DNA of 42,513 nt. Origin: Bacteroidales bacterium (GTDB taxonomy: Bacteria > Bacteroidota > Bacteroidia > Bacteroidales > Paludibacteraceae). Each line of letters starts with the position of its first letter. Positions within the stretch are counted from its first letter, which is position 1. A model generated the notes under the pieces. It did no database searches, was not told where the DNA came from, and saw only the letters and a program-made list of their open reading frames with translations. The stretch spans positions 1-42,513 of the forward strand of contig JAAYUQ010000033.1 of assembly GCA_012517575.1 (NCBI GenBank), in the 5' to 3' direction. Below are positions 5,920 through 15,615 of this stretch, piece by piece. Both the position numbers and the translations under genes were made by a program.

Positions 5920-8679
5920 TCATCCATTTTTTTTCACAAATTTGGCAATGTCTATTCCTTTATCGGAAAAAAGTTTTACCAGATAAATCCCATCGCTATA
6001 ACCTGCTGTATTTAAAATAGCAATACCTGAAGTTACTGCAGTGGAATAAATTTGGTTTCCTGCCACATCGAAAACCGCCAGACACCCGCTTTGCGGAATG
6101 TTGATAGACAAATCGCTCGATACCGGATTAGGATAAAGAACTAATTTATCCGTTGTTTTCTTGGTCGGCACATTTGTGTCCGAAAGCGATAAAACTACAA
6201 TATCATCCCAAATGGCAGTTGAGTTGTAGGAACGGACTCCAATACATCCACTTGAATATGAGTTATCATTAAAATCAATTTTCGGGACGCTCATATCATC
6301 CACATAAAATTTAATGTTGTTGCCTTTTGCTACTACGCGAATATTGTACCATTGGTTTGCATTGATTTGCATTTTGGAAGCAATCAAAAAATGCCACGAA
6401 CCATCAGCTTTTCCAACTTCAATTTGTTGTCTTTCGTTGCTGATTAATGCATAATAACCGCTGTATTCATCGGGCCCAAACGACAGACAACTTGCACGGA
6501 ACAAAATTCCTGCATCACCCGTGCTGCTCACCTGAATTTTAGCATCATAGATAAAATCCGAAAAATTGGTTGCAGGGAAAACCGATTTTGAACAGGGATG
6601 ACTTGCCTCAAGCTTTCCTGCAAAATATTCGCCATCTTTCACATAAAAACTTCCGCTGTACTGCACCCAGCCTTTTTGTCCTTCAGAGAAATCTTCAGCA
6701 AACCTGTCGGTTATCAATTTTTTCTCGCCAACAACAGGGAAACACGTAACCCGAAGCGTTTCTGAGCCATAAGGAACAAGCGTTACCTGCTCCAATTGTT
6801 CAGAAGTTTCCACAGGACTGAAAGGCGGATCAGTTGCAATGCGATCGTTGTGCGATAAAGTCCAGGAAGGAAGTTTACGCGCAGAAACCGAAAGTGTTAC
6901 AGGAGGTTCAGCAAAAGGATTTTCAGGCATTGTTGTGTTTACAACCCGATTAACCTGGATAGAATTTTCCGGATTATTTTGGTCAATCACCAGTGCATAA
7001 TTCCAAGTCGAAGCAGGCAACACTTCATATTCACGGAAACCATTCCCGTAATCGTTGCGTACAGACCAATTTTCATTCATTTTCAACGAATAAACCAACG
7101 GTCCTCTTTGAATACTGACGGCATTGTTGACTTCCTGATTGATAACTATGGGCATTGGAAAGACGATATTTACAACATCATTGTTGCTCCAAGTGCGATG
7201 AATGGTATAAAATTCGCCGGGAACAATATTACTTTGCGCTACGCCATTTACTTTAATTTCGGGTGATTTGCACCATGCCGGAATTCTAAATTTCAAGGGA
7301 AATTTTGCCGATTGGTCAGCAGAAATAACAAATGTCAGTTGTTCGTCGAAAGGATAATTTGTAATTTCGTGAATACCAATCTTTACATTATCGGCCACCA
7401 ATGCGTTAACCGTACACGGAGCATAAGCCATAGCAGCCAAACCGTTGTCGTGAGTAGCTGCCCACATCGTTTTTACAAAATAAGGAAAACCCATGTGAAA
7501 ATTGAAACGACAACATCCATATCCGGAATACGGACCGGGCATATTTCCGTTATCGTAATTTTGGGCAAAACCGATGTATCCAAATTTGCTGACAACCTGA
7601 TTGGCTTGTTGATAATACTGCAACCCTTTCATATCGTTGGTCAACCCGCCGGGCAAAGCATTAAAAGCAACTTTTTCCAACAAATCGCCAATGGAAGCAT
7701 CGCCAAGAATCATTTGCACCGTTTCGCAAGTCTGCATTTGTTCCACTGCCGAGCAAAGTTCAAGCCCGGTCAAAGAAGATTTTCCAGCAAGCATTTCGTT
7801 TCCCGATTCCATTCCGTGTGGCTGTCCGTGTTCGCAAATCAAATGTTCCCGCCCTACAGTATAAGCATCTCTATCGGCTTGCGACAAAGATTTTTGATAA
7901 TAAACGGCCGGCATTTTCATTGCTTGCGGAACATTTACATTATGTTTGGGCTGAAAATCGGCACCAAATTGATTAAATTTGTTGTTGGTAAAAATATCCG
8001 TCCAGTCGTAAGCCTGGTTTTTCAGTTTGTCAGCAAGGTCGAGCAAGAAAGTATCGCCGGTTTGGTTGTAGAGCCAAAAAACAAGTTCGATGTTATCTCC
8101 AGCACGCGATTTCGCCCAACTGTCCAAAGGCTGGGTGTCAAGGTAATTGAGCTGAAATTGGAAGTATTTGGTAAAAAACGGTATCACTCGGCTGTCGCCG
8201 GTAGCTTCAAAATAATCTTTGAGAGCGTACAGCATCGGGATGCGCGGCCACCAGTCTTTGTTGTTGACAGGACCGAAAAAGCCGCTGCGTTGTTGATGGT
8301 TCAATGTCCAGTCGATCCATTTTTGTGCTTTTGTTTTGAGGCTGTCGTTATCCAACTCGTAAGCCAAAGGTACCAATCCTTTTAAATAATAAGGCACCCG
8401 TTCCCAGCTGTCGCCTGTACCACCCAGCCAATCGCTGCCAGAGCCTAAATCGTTGTTGCTGTTGTACAAAGTTTCCGCACAGCCGGTCAATCCATCTCTT
8501 TGAAGTTCTAACTGCTTCAGCAGCCAACCTTCAGCTTTTACCGAACCAATGGGCAATTGTATAAACGGAACTTCCGCCAGAGGTGCACGATTTTTGATAT
8601 AATTATCGGCCTTTGCATTGAGAATAAATAAAAAACAGCCTAAATTAACGGCGAACAATAAAAATAATGATTTTTTCAT
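5920..8679 (-). CDS. GH127-family beta-L-arabinofuranosidase with LamG-like domain and T9SS tail
   Basis: A secreted glycoside hydrolase of 919 residues, predicted to release beta-L-arabinofuranose. Residues 1-24 are a signal peptide. The alpha-barrel catalytic region (about 30-640) has the GH127 residues in the same spacing as the characterised Bifidobacterium HypBA1: Glu291 (acid/base), Glu307-x-Cys309 and Cys389-Cys390 (GYGCCRFNFH), the zinc-thiolate site with Cys389 as likely nucleophile. Residues 659-835 are a LamG/DUF1080-like jelly roll (GILFRAS, IKFYVDDMSV, WDDIVVLS). Residues 845-919 are a type A T9SS sorting domain (LVLYPNPVSSDLSINI). Its ATG overlaps the GH76 stop in ATGA, implying translational coupling. 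It is the last gene of the cluster. GH146 or another DUF1680-type family is an alternative, with the same sugar expected. Confidence 0.88.
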   Translation of the reverse strand: MKKSLFLLFAVNLGCFLFILNAKADNYIKNRAPLAEVPFIQLPIGSVKAEGWLLKQLELQRDGLTGCAETLYNSNNDLGSGSDWLGGTGDSWERVPYYLKGLVPLAYELDNDSLKTKAQKWIDWTLNHQQRSGFFGPVNNKDWWPRIPMLYALKDYFEATGDSRVIPFFTKYFQFQLNYLDTQPLDSWAKSRAGDNIELVFWLYNQTGDTFLLDLADKLKNQAYDWTDIFTNNKFNQFGADFQPKHNVNVPQAMKMPAVYYQKSLSQADRDAYTVGREHLICEHGQPHGMESGNEMLAGKSSLTGLELCSAVEQMQTCETVQMILGDASIGDLLEKVAFNALPGGLTNDMKGLQYYQQANQVVSKFGYIGFAQNYDNGNMPGPYSGYGCCRFNFHMGFPYFVKTMWAATHDNGLAAMAYAPCTVNALVADNVKIGIHEITNYPFDEQLTFVISADQSAKFPLKFRIPAWCKSPEIKVNGVAQSNIVPGEFYTIHRTWSNNDVVNIVFPMPIVINQEVNNAVSIQRGPLVYSLKMNENWSVRNDYGNGFREYEVLPASTWNYALVIDQNNPENSIQVNRVVNTTMPENPFAEPPVTLSVSARKLPSWTLSHNDRIATDPPFSPVETSEQLEQVTLVPYGSETLRVTCFPVVGEKKLITDRFAEDFSEGQKGWVQYSGSFYVKDGEYFAGKLEASHPCSKSVFPATNFSDFIYDAKIQVSSTGDAGILFRASCLSFGPDEYSGYYALISNERQQIEVGKADGSWHFLIASKMQINANQWYNIRVVAKGNNIKFYVDDMSVPKIDFNDNSYSSGCIGVRSYNSTAIWDDIVVLSLSDTNVPTKKTTDKLVLYPNPVSSDLSINIPQSGCLAVFDVAGNQIYSTAVTSGIAILNTAGYSDGIYLVKLFSDKGIDIAKFVKKNG

Positions 8680-10898
8680 TTTTTTAAGAATTTAGCAAAA
8701 AAACTTTCGTTACTGCTTGAAATATTGATAAAATAAACTCCCGATTGGTAATCCTTTACATTCAAGGTTGTTTTTCCTGCAAAAATATTGGCAAATGCAA
8801 CCTCCTTCCCTGAAGAATTATAAATACTTGCATATCCATTTTGAGGAAAATCCACATGCAAAACCGTCGTGGCCGGATTAGGATAAAGAGCTATAATGGA
8901 TTTTTCGGAGGGATTTTTGAGTCCATTTCCTTCAGAATTAAAACTGAATTTATCCATTTTAAAACCATTGCCTTTGAAAACGAAATAAATATTATGTTGT
9001 CCGGTAAGAGAAACCGAAGTCGATAGGTCTGTCCATGAATTTCCAGCCGGGACGTTGACCGTGGCAAGCAATTGTCCGGAAACGCTCCCGTCGTGCAGCT
9101 CTATGCTGCCGCCACTTGCGCCATAAACGCGAATCACAATGCTGGTGGCAGTTCCGTTTCCAAAATCAACGTTGTTGTATGCCGTATAATAATTATCCTG
9201 AATATTTCCGATACAGGTCGGATTGCGAGAGCTCTTTTCAACAAAAACACCTTTCAGATAATCAAAATTTTCGGCTTCGATAGTTGAGAACGCATCTTTG
9301 ACAATCAAGTTTTTGTCGAGTGGAGCATTAAAAGCAGCGGAAACGGCAGTAGAGCAACCAAATGGTTTGTTTGAAAAATCGTATCCATCCGAAAAGATAA
9401 AATTTTCGGAAGTTTTTTCCCACCACGCCGTCCAGATCACACCTTTTGAATTTCGGTTATTAAAAGCCTGCAGTGCATTTTGTTGCAGCCATTCCACCTT
9501 GTCGGGTAAAGCCAAATCAACAACATAACGACGCAAATAACGCATCAATATTCCTTTAAAACCTTGCAGGTCATCGCCACTGCCGCAAACTTTGATGACG
9601 CCATGCGTATTGCACAAATCATTTCTCGTCCATTCTGCAATTTTATTTGCATCGGTGCGATATTGTGCAGTGCCATAGTGATTGAAAAGCATCAGCGCTG
9701 CACCCAGAAAAGTTCCCTGATTGTAGGTAGAAACCCAGTAATTGCCTACCGTAAAAACTCCGTTGTTCCACGAACCCGAATCATACACTTTGCCTGTGGC
9801 GGGATCATAAAGATATTGTCTTTGGAGCGCATAAAGTTTTTTTGCTTTTTCGTAATAAGAATCGTCGCCGGTAGCCATGGCAAGGTAACACGCGGCAACT
9901 TCTGCCGGTCCGTTGATACAGGAATTGCTGCCCTGATTACCGGTTGGAGTTTGTTTCCATCGCAACATTCCCGATGGTAACAAGGCTCGGGAATACATAT
10001 TATCATAATTGTTTTTCGCAATTGTCAAATAATTGATTCCGGAATTGGGATGTTGTCCAAACATAAGATATGCTCTGACACTTGCCAACACAGCCCAAGC
10101 AATGTCATCATTGTATTCATTCCATGTCCAGTCCTGTCCGTTTCCCGGTTGTCCCCAGCCGGCAGGATAACTTACAAAATGTTCGTAAACCTGTTCAAAC
10201 ATCGTTTTGTATTCCTGTTTTCCGGTAGTTTCATAAGCATCGAGAATTGTTTCCATCATTTCGGCTTCGCCCCAAAATCCGGTAGAAGTTTTCAACATGT
10301 TGAAATACCTGTTTTTCCATCCCAGCATGACGCTATCGCGCAACGCTTCCGACATGCCAATGGGAAAATTGGGTGTTGACTCTACAAACCACATTTGGCG
10401 AATAGAATCGGCATCTGTTTTCTTGAGTTGTAGCTTAATAGCCGAAGCATTGGCATCGGTATCCGGTTCAAGATAAAGATAATTGTCCGAAGATTGAATA
10501 GAAAAACGGATAAAATACGCATTAGGATATGCTCCATTTGCAACCGGAAGAAATTCCCATTTACAATATGTGTTATCGTTTACGTCCTGTATAATTTTGT
10601 CGCCGGCTTTAGGACGATGTGAACTTTCGCTCATCACCAATCCGGAATAGGCATTGGCCAGATAAAAAAAATTATCTCCGGATGCCACGGCAGTCCAACG
10701 TTGCGCATCTACATTGGTTTCCGTCCAAGTGATAACATCAGCTTTTGCGTCAAGCGACGAGTTGGTTGTGGTAAGCGATTTTCCGGCTGCATAAAAGGAT
10801 GCTATTCTGTAAGTTTTTCCTGAAGAAATTTGAGCAAAAACCGACGAAAAATGAAAAACAAAAAATGAAAAGAAAAAAATTATAAATATGCGTTTCAT
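8676..10898 (-). CDS. GH76-family alpha-1,6-mannanase with ricin-like and CBM6-like domains, T9SS tail
   Basis: A 740-residue secreted endo-acting enzyme, predicted to cut alpha-1,6-mannan backbones. Residues 1-22 are a signal peptide ending VFAQ. Residues 25-175 resemble a ricin-type beta-trefoil (KTYRIASFYAAGKSL, QRWTAV, KWEFLPV). The GH76 domain spans about 185-535 and contains the catalytic Asp pair in NEYNDDIAWAV (Asp264, Asp265). Residues about 560-665 look like CBM6 (IEAENFDYLKG, FKMDKFSF). The last ~70 residues are a type A T9SS domain (IIALYPNPATTVLHVDF). It is coupled to the downstream GH127 gene through ATGA. A 127-bp gap separates it from the GxGYxYP gene, so GH76-GH127 may be a second transcript. 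Its pairing with GH92 suggests an alpha-mannose-containing substrate. Confidence 0.88.
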   Translation of the reverse strand: MKRIFIIFFFSFFVFHFSSVFAQISSGKTYRIASFYAAGKSLTTTNSSLDAKADVITWTETNVDAQRWTAVASGDNFFYLANAYSGLVMSESSHRPKAGDKIIQDVNDNTYCKWEFLPVANGAYPNAYFIRFSIQSSDNYLYLEPDTDANASAIKLQLKKTDADSIRQMWFVESTPNFPIGMSEALRDSVMLGWKNRYFNMLKTSTGFWGEAEMMETILDAYETTGKQEYKTMFEQVYEHFVSYPAGWGQPGNGQDWTWNEYNDDIAWAVLASVRAYLMFGQHPNSGINYLTIAKNNYDNMYSRALLPSGMLRWKQTPTGNQGSNSCINGPAEVAACYLAMATGDDSYYEKAKKLYALQRQYLYDPATGKVYDSGSWNNGVFTVGNYWVSTYNQGTFLGAALMLFNHYGTAQYRTDANKIAEWTRNDLCNTHGVIKVCGSGDDLQGFKGILMRYLRRYVVDLALPDKVEWLQQNALQAFNNRNSKGVIWTAWWEKTSENFIFSDGYDFSNKPFGCSTAVSAAFNAPLDKNLIVKDAFSTIEAENFDYLKGVFVEKSSRNPTCIGNIQDNYYTAYNNVDFGNGTATSIVIRVYGASGGSIELHDGSVSGQLLATVNVPAGNSWTDLSTSVSLTGQHNIYFVFKGNGFKMDKFSFNSEGNGLKNPSEKSIIALYPNPATTVLHVDFPQNGYASIYNSSGKEVAFANIFAGKTTLNVKDYQSGVYFINISSSNESFFAKFLKK

Positions 10899-11025
10899 TG
10901 ATTTTTAAATTTTTTTTCACAAAGTTTTTTATAAATGATAACGAAAAAAATTGATCTAATTTTTCAAAGTATTCTTTCTACTTAAAGTTTTCAGTTTTAC
11001 AAGCAAAAGAATGCAAAGTTTTCCC

Positions 11026-13302
11026 CTAGTCAATTATATATTTGCATGTTGTTAAAGATTGCTTTGTTTTCACCGAAATCAGATAAATACCTTTTGAATA
11101 AGAACTTAAATCCAATTGTTGCCTGGCTTGCAGACTCTTTTGATTGAACAGCAACTTTCCGCAAATGTTATAAACTTGAATGTTACACTCATCATTATCT
11201 GTAAGATTCGCGATTTCAATGTTCACGATTCCGCGTGTTGCAGAAGTTACAGGATAAATTTTAATCTCAGAAGAAGAATTTACCTGATCAATGCCATTGG
11301 GATCGGCTCTGAATAACTGGCTTTTCGGAATAATTTCACGAGATTGAAACGCACTTGCCCATTCCAATTTGCACGAAGCCGTATTCCGGTTATCAAAAAA
11401 TTCCACTTTGATTTCCGATTTTTCACCGCCAATCAGCGAAATTTTACCGGTTGCCGTCGCTATATTACCGACCCAATTATCGATAATCAATTGATCGTTT
11501 ACCCAAAGTCGACTGCCAAAGTCGCTTGTTAAATAAAAGGTATAAATACCGGAATATCGCGGCATTACTTTCCCTGCCCATCTTACCGAAAAATTATCGG
11601 GATTAGTAATTTCGGCAACCGGCGCATTTGCACCCCAATTGAAGTTCACTGTTGTATCTGTACGAGTTACGACCTGTTCTTCAAAGTTTTTACCATTAAA
11701 ATAAGTTCCAGTCAAACCGTCTCCATTCCCTTCTATGCCGCCCGGGTTGACCGTAAGTCCATTTGCTTCGCGAATAAGTTGAAAAATATGGTCGGGGCGA
11801 ACAACTACATAGTTTGTGTCGAGCGTATTGGCCACATTTTTAAAACTTGTCGGAGTAATGTTGTTCCACGGAGCTGCCTGAATAATTATGAAGCGCGGAG
11901 TTCTGCCACTCCAACCCGAAGCAGCAGAGGCAATATGGTCTATCATAGCCTGTTCGCCATTACAGTAATTACACGAAAGCGGTTTTCCCGGCAACAATTG
12001 ATTGTAAATAACAAGAGCACCTCCGGTATTTTGAGCAGTAACACCCAACAAAGTTGGTGCATTGTTTGCATAAATGTTTCCAACACTGCCATTGATGCCG
12101 CCAGTTATCGTATTCCAAACTGTAATAACACGAATACCGGCTTTCACATTATATTCTTCGGTCTTTTTCACAAAATTTGCCAGTGCAGCGGGATTCCAAT
12201 TATTGGGATAAGTATAGCCATAGCCCGAAGGTCCGGAAATCAAATTATCATTATCTGTCGCTGATTGATGATAATAATTCAATGCGCCCGGCATGGCATC
12301 AACCATCGATGGAGACAAAGTCCATCCCATGGGGACGGAACATCTGTCAGGATTATTCCATACTTTTCGCATCAAGTGTTCAACATACTGCAAATTATCG
12401 CCATCACTCAAAATAAAAGCAACATAAATTTTATTTTTCAAAGCCGGTTTTGCAGGCATTGGATGCGGATCTATATCTCGTGGCATCCCGCTATGAAAAG
12501 TCAAGTTAGAACAATAATCGCTTGCAATAGTTGTAAATCCGTAATTAGAAACACGCGTTACGCCCGGTTCTTCTTCGGGCCACCAGCCGATATAATTTGC
12601 TCCGGCTGGCATAGAAGCCAAAAACTTATTGAGTAAAGCACTTTCCTCTGAAACTTTTGGATCGAGCCAAACAACAGCTATTCCCAATGCTGAGACATAT
12701 TCACGCAACGAAGCTTTGTGAAAAATGGGGTCCAACCCAACCAACAAACGCTTGTCCATATTTTGCCAAAGAGAATCGTACATCATTTGGTAAATTTGAA
12801 GTTTGCTTGTGAATCGACCACGCAAATCCCTGAGAATTGGAAAATTAAATGGAGCAGCCGTTAATCTGCTCAAAAGTGTCGGAGAAGCTACCAGTGCATT
12901 CAGGTTTTTTGCCATTGAAGCAGCCAAATTTACCGTATGGAGTTGGTCGGGATCATACACTATTAAACCTGAAACTTCGGATTTATACTTCGACAACACT
13001 GTCCAACCGTCCGTTTCGTTATATTTCACCCCTAAAGAATTGAGCCAAGTATAGGCGCCTTCGGCAAGTGCATCTCCTTCATAAGAAAAAATACGCGGTT
13101 GTCTGCGGTTAACAAGTCCTTTGAGGGACGAAAAAAGGTACAATTCTGCATCAGAATTATTGTTGTTCAGATAAATCAAATCCTGTGTTGATGCCGATGC
13201 AGGAAAAGAAGGCAACAACTGGCCTTCCGGCCATGAAATTTGCGCAAAAGAAACCGTTAAAATACAAAATGCAAAATTTAAAATTACAAGGAAACGTTTC
13301 AT
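11026..13302 (-). CDS. GxGYxYP-family putative glycoside hydrolase with PA14 domain and T9SS tail
   Basis: A 758-residue secreted protein of the GxGYxYP family (PF14323 type), long listed as putative glycoside hydrolases without, to my knowledge, a firmly established reaction. Signal peptide 1-20. The defining motif GYGYTYP is at 360-366 (GPSGYGYTYP). An acidic segment FILSDGDNLQYVEH at 297-309 may contribute active-site carboxylates. Residues about 528-665 are a PA14 domain (GLTGTYFNGKNFEEQ, YTFYLTSDFGSRLWVND, DNW), a common glycan-binding module. The C-terminus from about 685 is a T9SS-type domain (IKIYPV, GKLLFNQKSL, GIYLISVKT), with YPV in place of YPNP. It starts 40 bp after the GH92 stop and is probably cotranscribed with it. 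Confidence 0.85.
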   Translation of the reverse strand: MKRFLVILNFAFCILTVSFAQISWPEGQLLPSFPASASTQDLIYLNNNNSDAELYLFSSLKGLVNRRQPRIFSYEGDALAEGAYTWLNSLGVKYNETDGWTVLSKYKSEVSGLIVYDPDQLHTVNLAASMAKNLNALVASPTLLSRLTAAPFNFPILRDLRGRFTSKLQIYQMMYDSLWQNMDKRLLVGLDPIFHKASLREYVSALGIAVVWLDPKVSEESALLNKFLASMPAGANYIGWWPEEEPGVTRVSNYGFTTIASDYCSNLTFHSGMPRDIDPHPMPAKPALKNKIYVAFILSDGDNLQYVEHLMRKVWNNPDRCSVPMGWTLSPSMVDAMPGALNYYHQSATDNDNLISGPSGYGYTYPNNWNPAALANFVKKTEEYNVKAGIRVITVWNTITGGINGSVGNIYANNAPTLLGVTAQNTGGALVIYNQLLPGKPLSCNYCNGEQAMIDHIASAASGWSGRTPRFIIIQAAPWNNITPTSFKNVANTLDTNYVVVRPDHIFQLIREANGLTVNPGGIEGNGDGLTGTYFNGKNFEEQVVTRTDTTVNFNWGANAPVAEITNPDNFSVRWAGKVMPRYSGIYTFYLTSDFGSRLWVNDQLIIDNWVGNIATATGKISLIGGEKSEIKVEFFDNRNTASCKLEWASAFQSREIIPKSQLFRADPNGIDQVNSSSEIKIYPVTSATRGIVNIEIANLTDNDECNIQVYNICGKLLFNQKSLQARQQLDLSSYSKGIYLISVKTKQSLTTCKYIID

Positions 13303-13342
13303 TTTTTATTGTGTTTTTATTTTGATTATTTCTGATTAAATT

Positions 13343-15610
13343 CTATTTGGTCATTGAATAGGGCAAGTCGCTTTTCTCTATTCCCCGCTTTTTATTCGGA
13401 ATATTACTCATTCTGAAAAGTAGTTTTACTCCTTTTTTCAACGAATCGATATTTAAATAATTGTGGGTGTAGCTTTTGCCGTTTATTTTCAAATTATCCA
13501 CATAAACATTTTCGGTATTATTGTTAGTTGACAGTATTTCAGTTGTTTTTCCATTTGATAAATGCAAAACAACCTTCGAGAAAAGCGGCGAACCTATAAC
13601 ATATTGTCCGCTACCAGGACAAACAGGATAAAAGCCAAGCGCTGAAAATACGTACCACGCCGAAGTTTGACCATTATCTTCGTCGCCACAATAACCGTCG
13701 GGCGTAGGAAGATATAATTTATCCATCACTTGCCTGACATGATATTGCGTTTTCCATGGTATACCTGCATAATTGTAAAGATAAATCATGTGCTGAATCG
13801 GCTGATTTCCGTGTGCATAATTTCCCATATTCATAATTTGCATTTCACGGATTTCGTGTATGGTAGAGCCGTAATAGCTATCATCGAAAACAGGTGGTAA
13901 AGCAAAGACCGTATCAAGCATTTGATTGAACATCTTCGTTCCACCCATCAAATTGATTAACCCTTGAGGGTCGTGAAAAACGCTCCAAGTGTAATGTAAA
14001 GCATTCCCTTCAGTAAAATCGCCGCCCCATTTAAATGGACTGAATGGTTCCGAAAAATATCCGTCATCTTTTCTTCCTTGCATTAAATTGTATTTCGAAC
14101 TGAAAAGATTGCGATAATTCCGGCTTCTTTGGGCATATATTTCTATTTCACTTTCGGGTTTGCCAAGTGCTTTCCCCAATTGATAAATGCACCAGTCATC
14201 GTAAGCATATTCGAGCGTGCGGGCTGCACTTTCGTTGATGCCGACATTGCAAGGCACATAACCCAGGCGGTTATAATATTCGTAACCTAAACGGCCTGTA
14301 GAAGAAACTTGCGGATGAACATGGTTGGCAGTATAGGTAATTCCTTCCCATAAAGCGTCGGTATCCTTCACCTTGATTCCTTGTAAAAATGCATCCGCAA
14401 GAACTGAGGCAGAATTATTTCCAACCATGCAGCCACGATGTCCCGGACTTGCCCATTCGGGGAAAAAGCCGCTTTCCTTGTAAGCATTGATTAAACCTTC
14501 CTGCATCATCGCATTCATTTCGGGATAAAGCAAATTGAGCAAAGGAAAAAGACAGCGGAAAGTATCCCAAAATCCTGTGTCAGTAAATAGGTAACCCGAT
14601 TCGGTTTTGCCGTTATACGGACTATAATGCACTACTCCGCCACTTTTATCATATTCAAAAAAACTGCGTGGAAAAAGCACAGAGCGATACAGACAAGAAT
14701 AGAAGGTACGCAATTTATCTATATCGTTGCTTTGAACTTCCACTCTACCAAGAATTTCGTTCCAACGTTTTTTACCGATGGTTTTTATTTCTTCAAACGA
14801 ATGATTTCCGAGTTCTTTTAAATTGATTTCTGCTTGTTCAAAACTGATAAATGAAGATGCTACCCGAGCATGTACCAATTCACCGCGTTTTGTAGAGAAA
14901 CCAATTATCGAACCTGCGTGGTCGGCTTTCCCTTCCAATTCATTTTCACTAAATTTTCCGTTGATAATTAATGTTTTATAACTAAATTTTTTATCGAAAA
15001 CAATAACAAAGTAATTTTTGAAATTTTCGGGCACTCCGCCTGAATTTTTTGTCGTGTAACCAATGATTTTATTCTCCTCCGGAATGATTTTTATAAATGA
15101 GCCGTTGTTAAAGGCATCCACTACTACATATGAACAATCTCTTTCAGGAAAAGTAAAACGAAACATGGCAGCGCGTTCTGTCGGGGTTATTTCGGTAGTA
15201 ACATCAAAATCGGCAAGATATACTTTGTAGTAAAAGGGTTTGGCTATCTCAGCCTTATGTGAAAACCAGGAAGCTCGTTCATTTTCGTCGAAAACGGGTT
15301 TACCCGTAATCGGCATAATAGAAAATTGTCCATAATCGTTTATCCAAGGACTGGGCTGGTGAGTTTGCTTGAAACCGCGAATTTTATCAGCATCGTAGGT
15401 ATAGGTCCAGCCATCGCCCATTATACCGGTTTGCGGTGTCCAGAAATTCATTCCCCATGGAAGCGCAACTGCAGGATAAGTATTTCCGGTGGATAAATAA
15501 TTTTTAGACTGAGTTCCAACCAGCGTACTGACGTAATCGACAGGTGATTGGGAGAACAAAAAATTGAGAACTAAAAATGAAAAATTTAGAACTAAAAAAA
15601 ATTGTTTCAT
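13343..15610 (-). CDS. GH92-family exo-alpha-mannosidase
   Basis: A calcium-dependent inverting alpha-mannosidase of 755 residues, expected to remove terminal alpha-1,2/1,3/1,4/1,6-mannose. The N-terminal beta-sandwich begins VDYVSTLVGTQS and includes FKQTHQPSPWINDYGQFSIMP. The (alpha/alpha)6 barrel contains EGNALHYTWSVFHD with Glu534, probably the general acid, and CGDEDNGQTSAWYVFSALGF with Asp643 and Asp645, the probable base pair; these positions are close to those of Bacteroides BT3990. Signal peptide 1-20 contains a duplicated LVLNFxF heptad. There is no T9SS tail: the protein ends IEKSDLPYSMTK, so it is likely periplasmic, unlike most neighbours. It starts 5 bp after the DUF5005-like stop. 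Confidence 0.92.
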   Translation of the reverse strand: MKQFFLVLNFSFLVLNFLFSQSPVDYVSTLVGTQSKNYLSTGNTYPAVALPWGMNFWTPQTGIMGDGWTYTYDADKIRGFKQTHQPSPWINDYGQFSIMPITGKPVFDENERASWFSHKAEIAKPFYYKVYLADFDVTTEITPTERAAMFRFTFPERDCSYVVVDAFNNGSFIKIIPEENKIIGYTTKNSGGVPENFKNYFVIVFDKKFSYKTLIINGKFSENELEGKADHAGSIIGFSTKRGELVHARVASSFISFEQAEINLKELGNHSFEEIKTIGKKRWNEILGRVEVQSNDIDKLRTFYSCLYRSVLFPRSFFEYDKSGGVVHYSPYNGKTESGYLFTDTGFWDTFRCLFPLLNLLYPEMNAMMQEGLINAYKESGFFPEWASPGHRGCMVGNNSASVLADAFLQGIKVKDTDALWEGITYTANHVHPQVSSTGRLGYEYYNRLGYVPCNVGINESAARTLEYAYDDWCIYQLGKALGKPESEIEIYAQRSRNYRNLFSSKYNLMQGRKDDGYFSEPFSPFKWGGDFTEGNALHYTWSVFHDPQGLINLMGGTKMFNQMLDTVFALPPVFDDSYYGSTIHEIREMQIMNMGNYAHGNQPIQHMIYLYNYAGIPWKTQYHVRQVMDKLYLPTPDGYCGDEDNGQTSAWYVFSALGFYPVCPGSGQYVIGSPLFSKVVLHLSNGKTTEILSTNNNTENVYVDNLKINGKSYTHNYLNIDSLKKGVKLLFRMSNIPNKKRGIEKSDLPYSMTK
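15554..15595 (-). repeat. 21-bp tandem duplication inside the GH92 signal peptide
   Basis: Two adjacent 21-bp units (15575-15595 and 15554-15574 on the minus strand) differ at four positions and encode LVLNFSF and LVLNFLF. The duplication lengthens the hydrophobic core of the signal peptide in frame. Confidence 0.7.
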
Positions 15611-15615
15611 GCCAG

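Noticed and set aside
7312-8385. 357-codon plus-strand open frame
   Set aside because: It lies wholly antisense to the GH127 gene, has no signal or family motif, and its sequence is what the complementary strand of a conserved catalytic domain gives.
10899-11025. Promoter before the GH76 gene
   Set aside because: The nearest candidate on the minus strand (ATACTTTG) misses the TA of the -7 consensus and has no -33 partner, so I did not list it although a promoter here is plausible.
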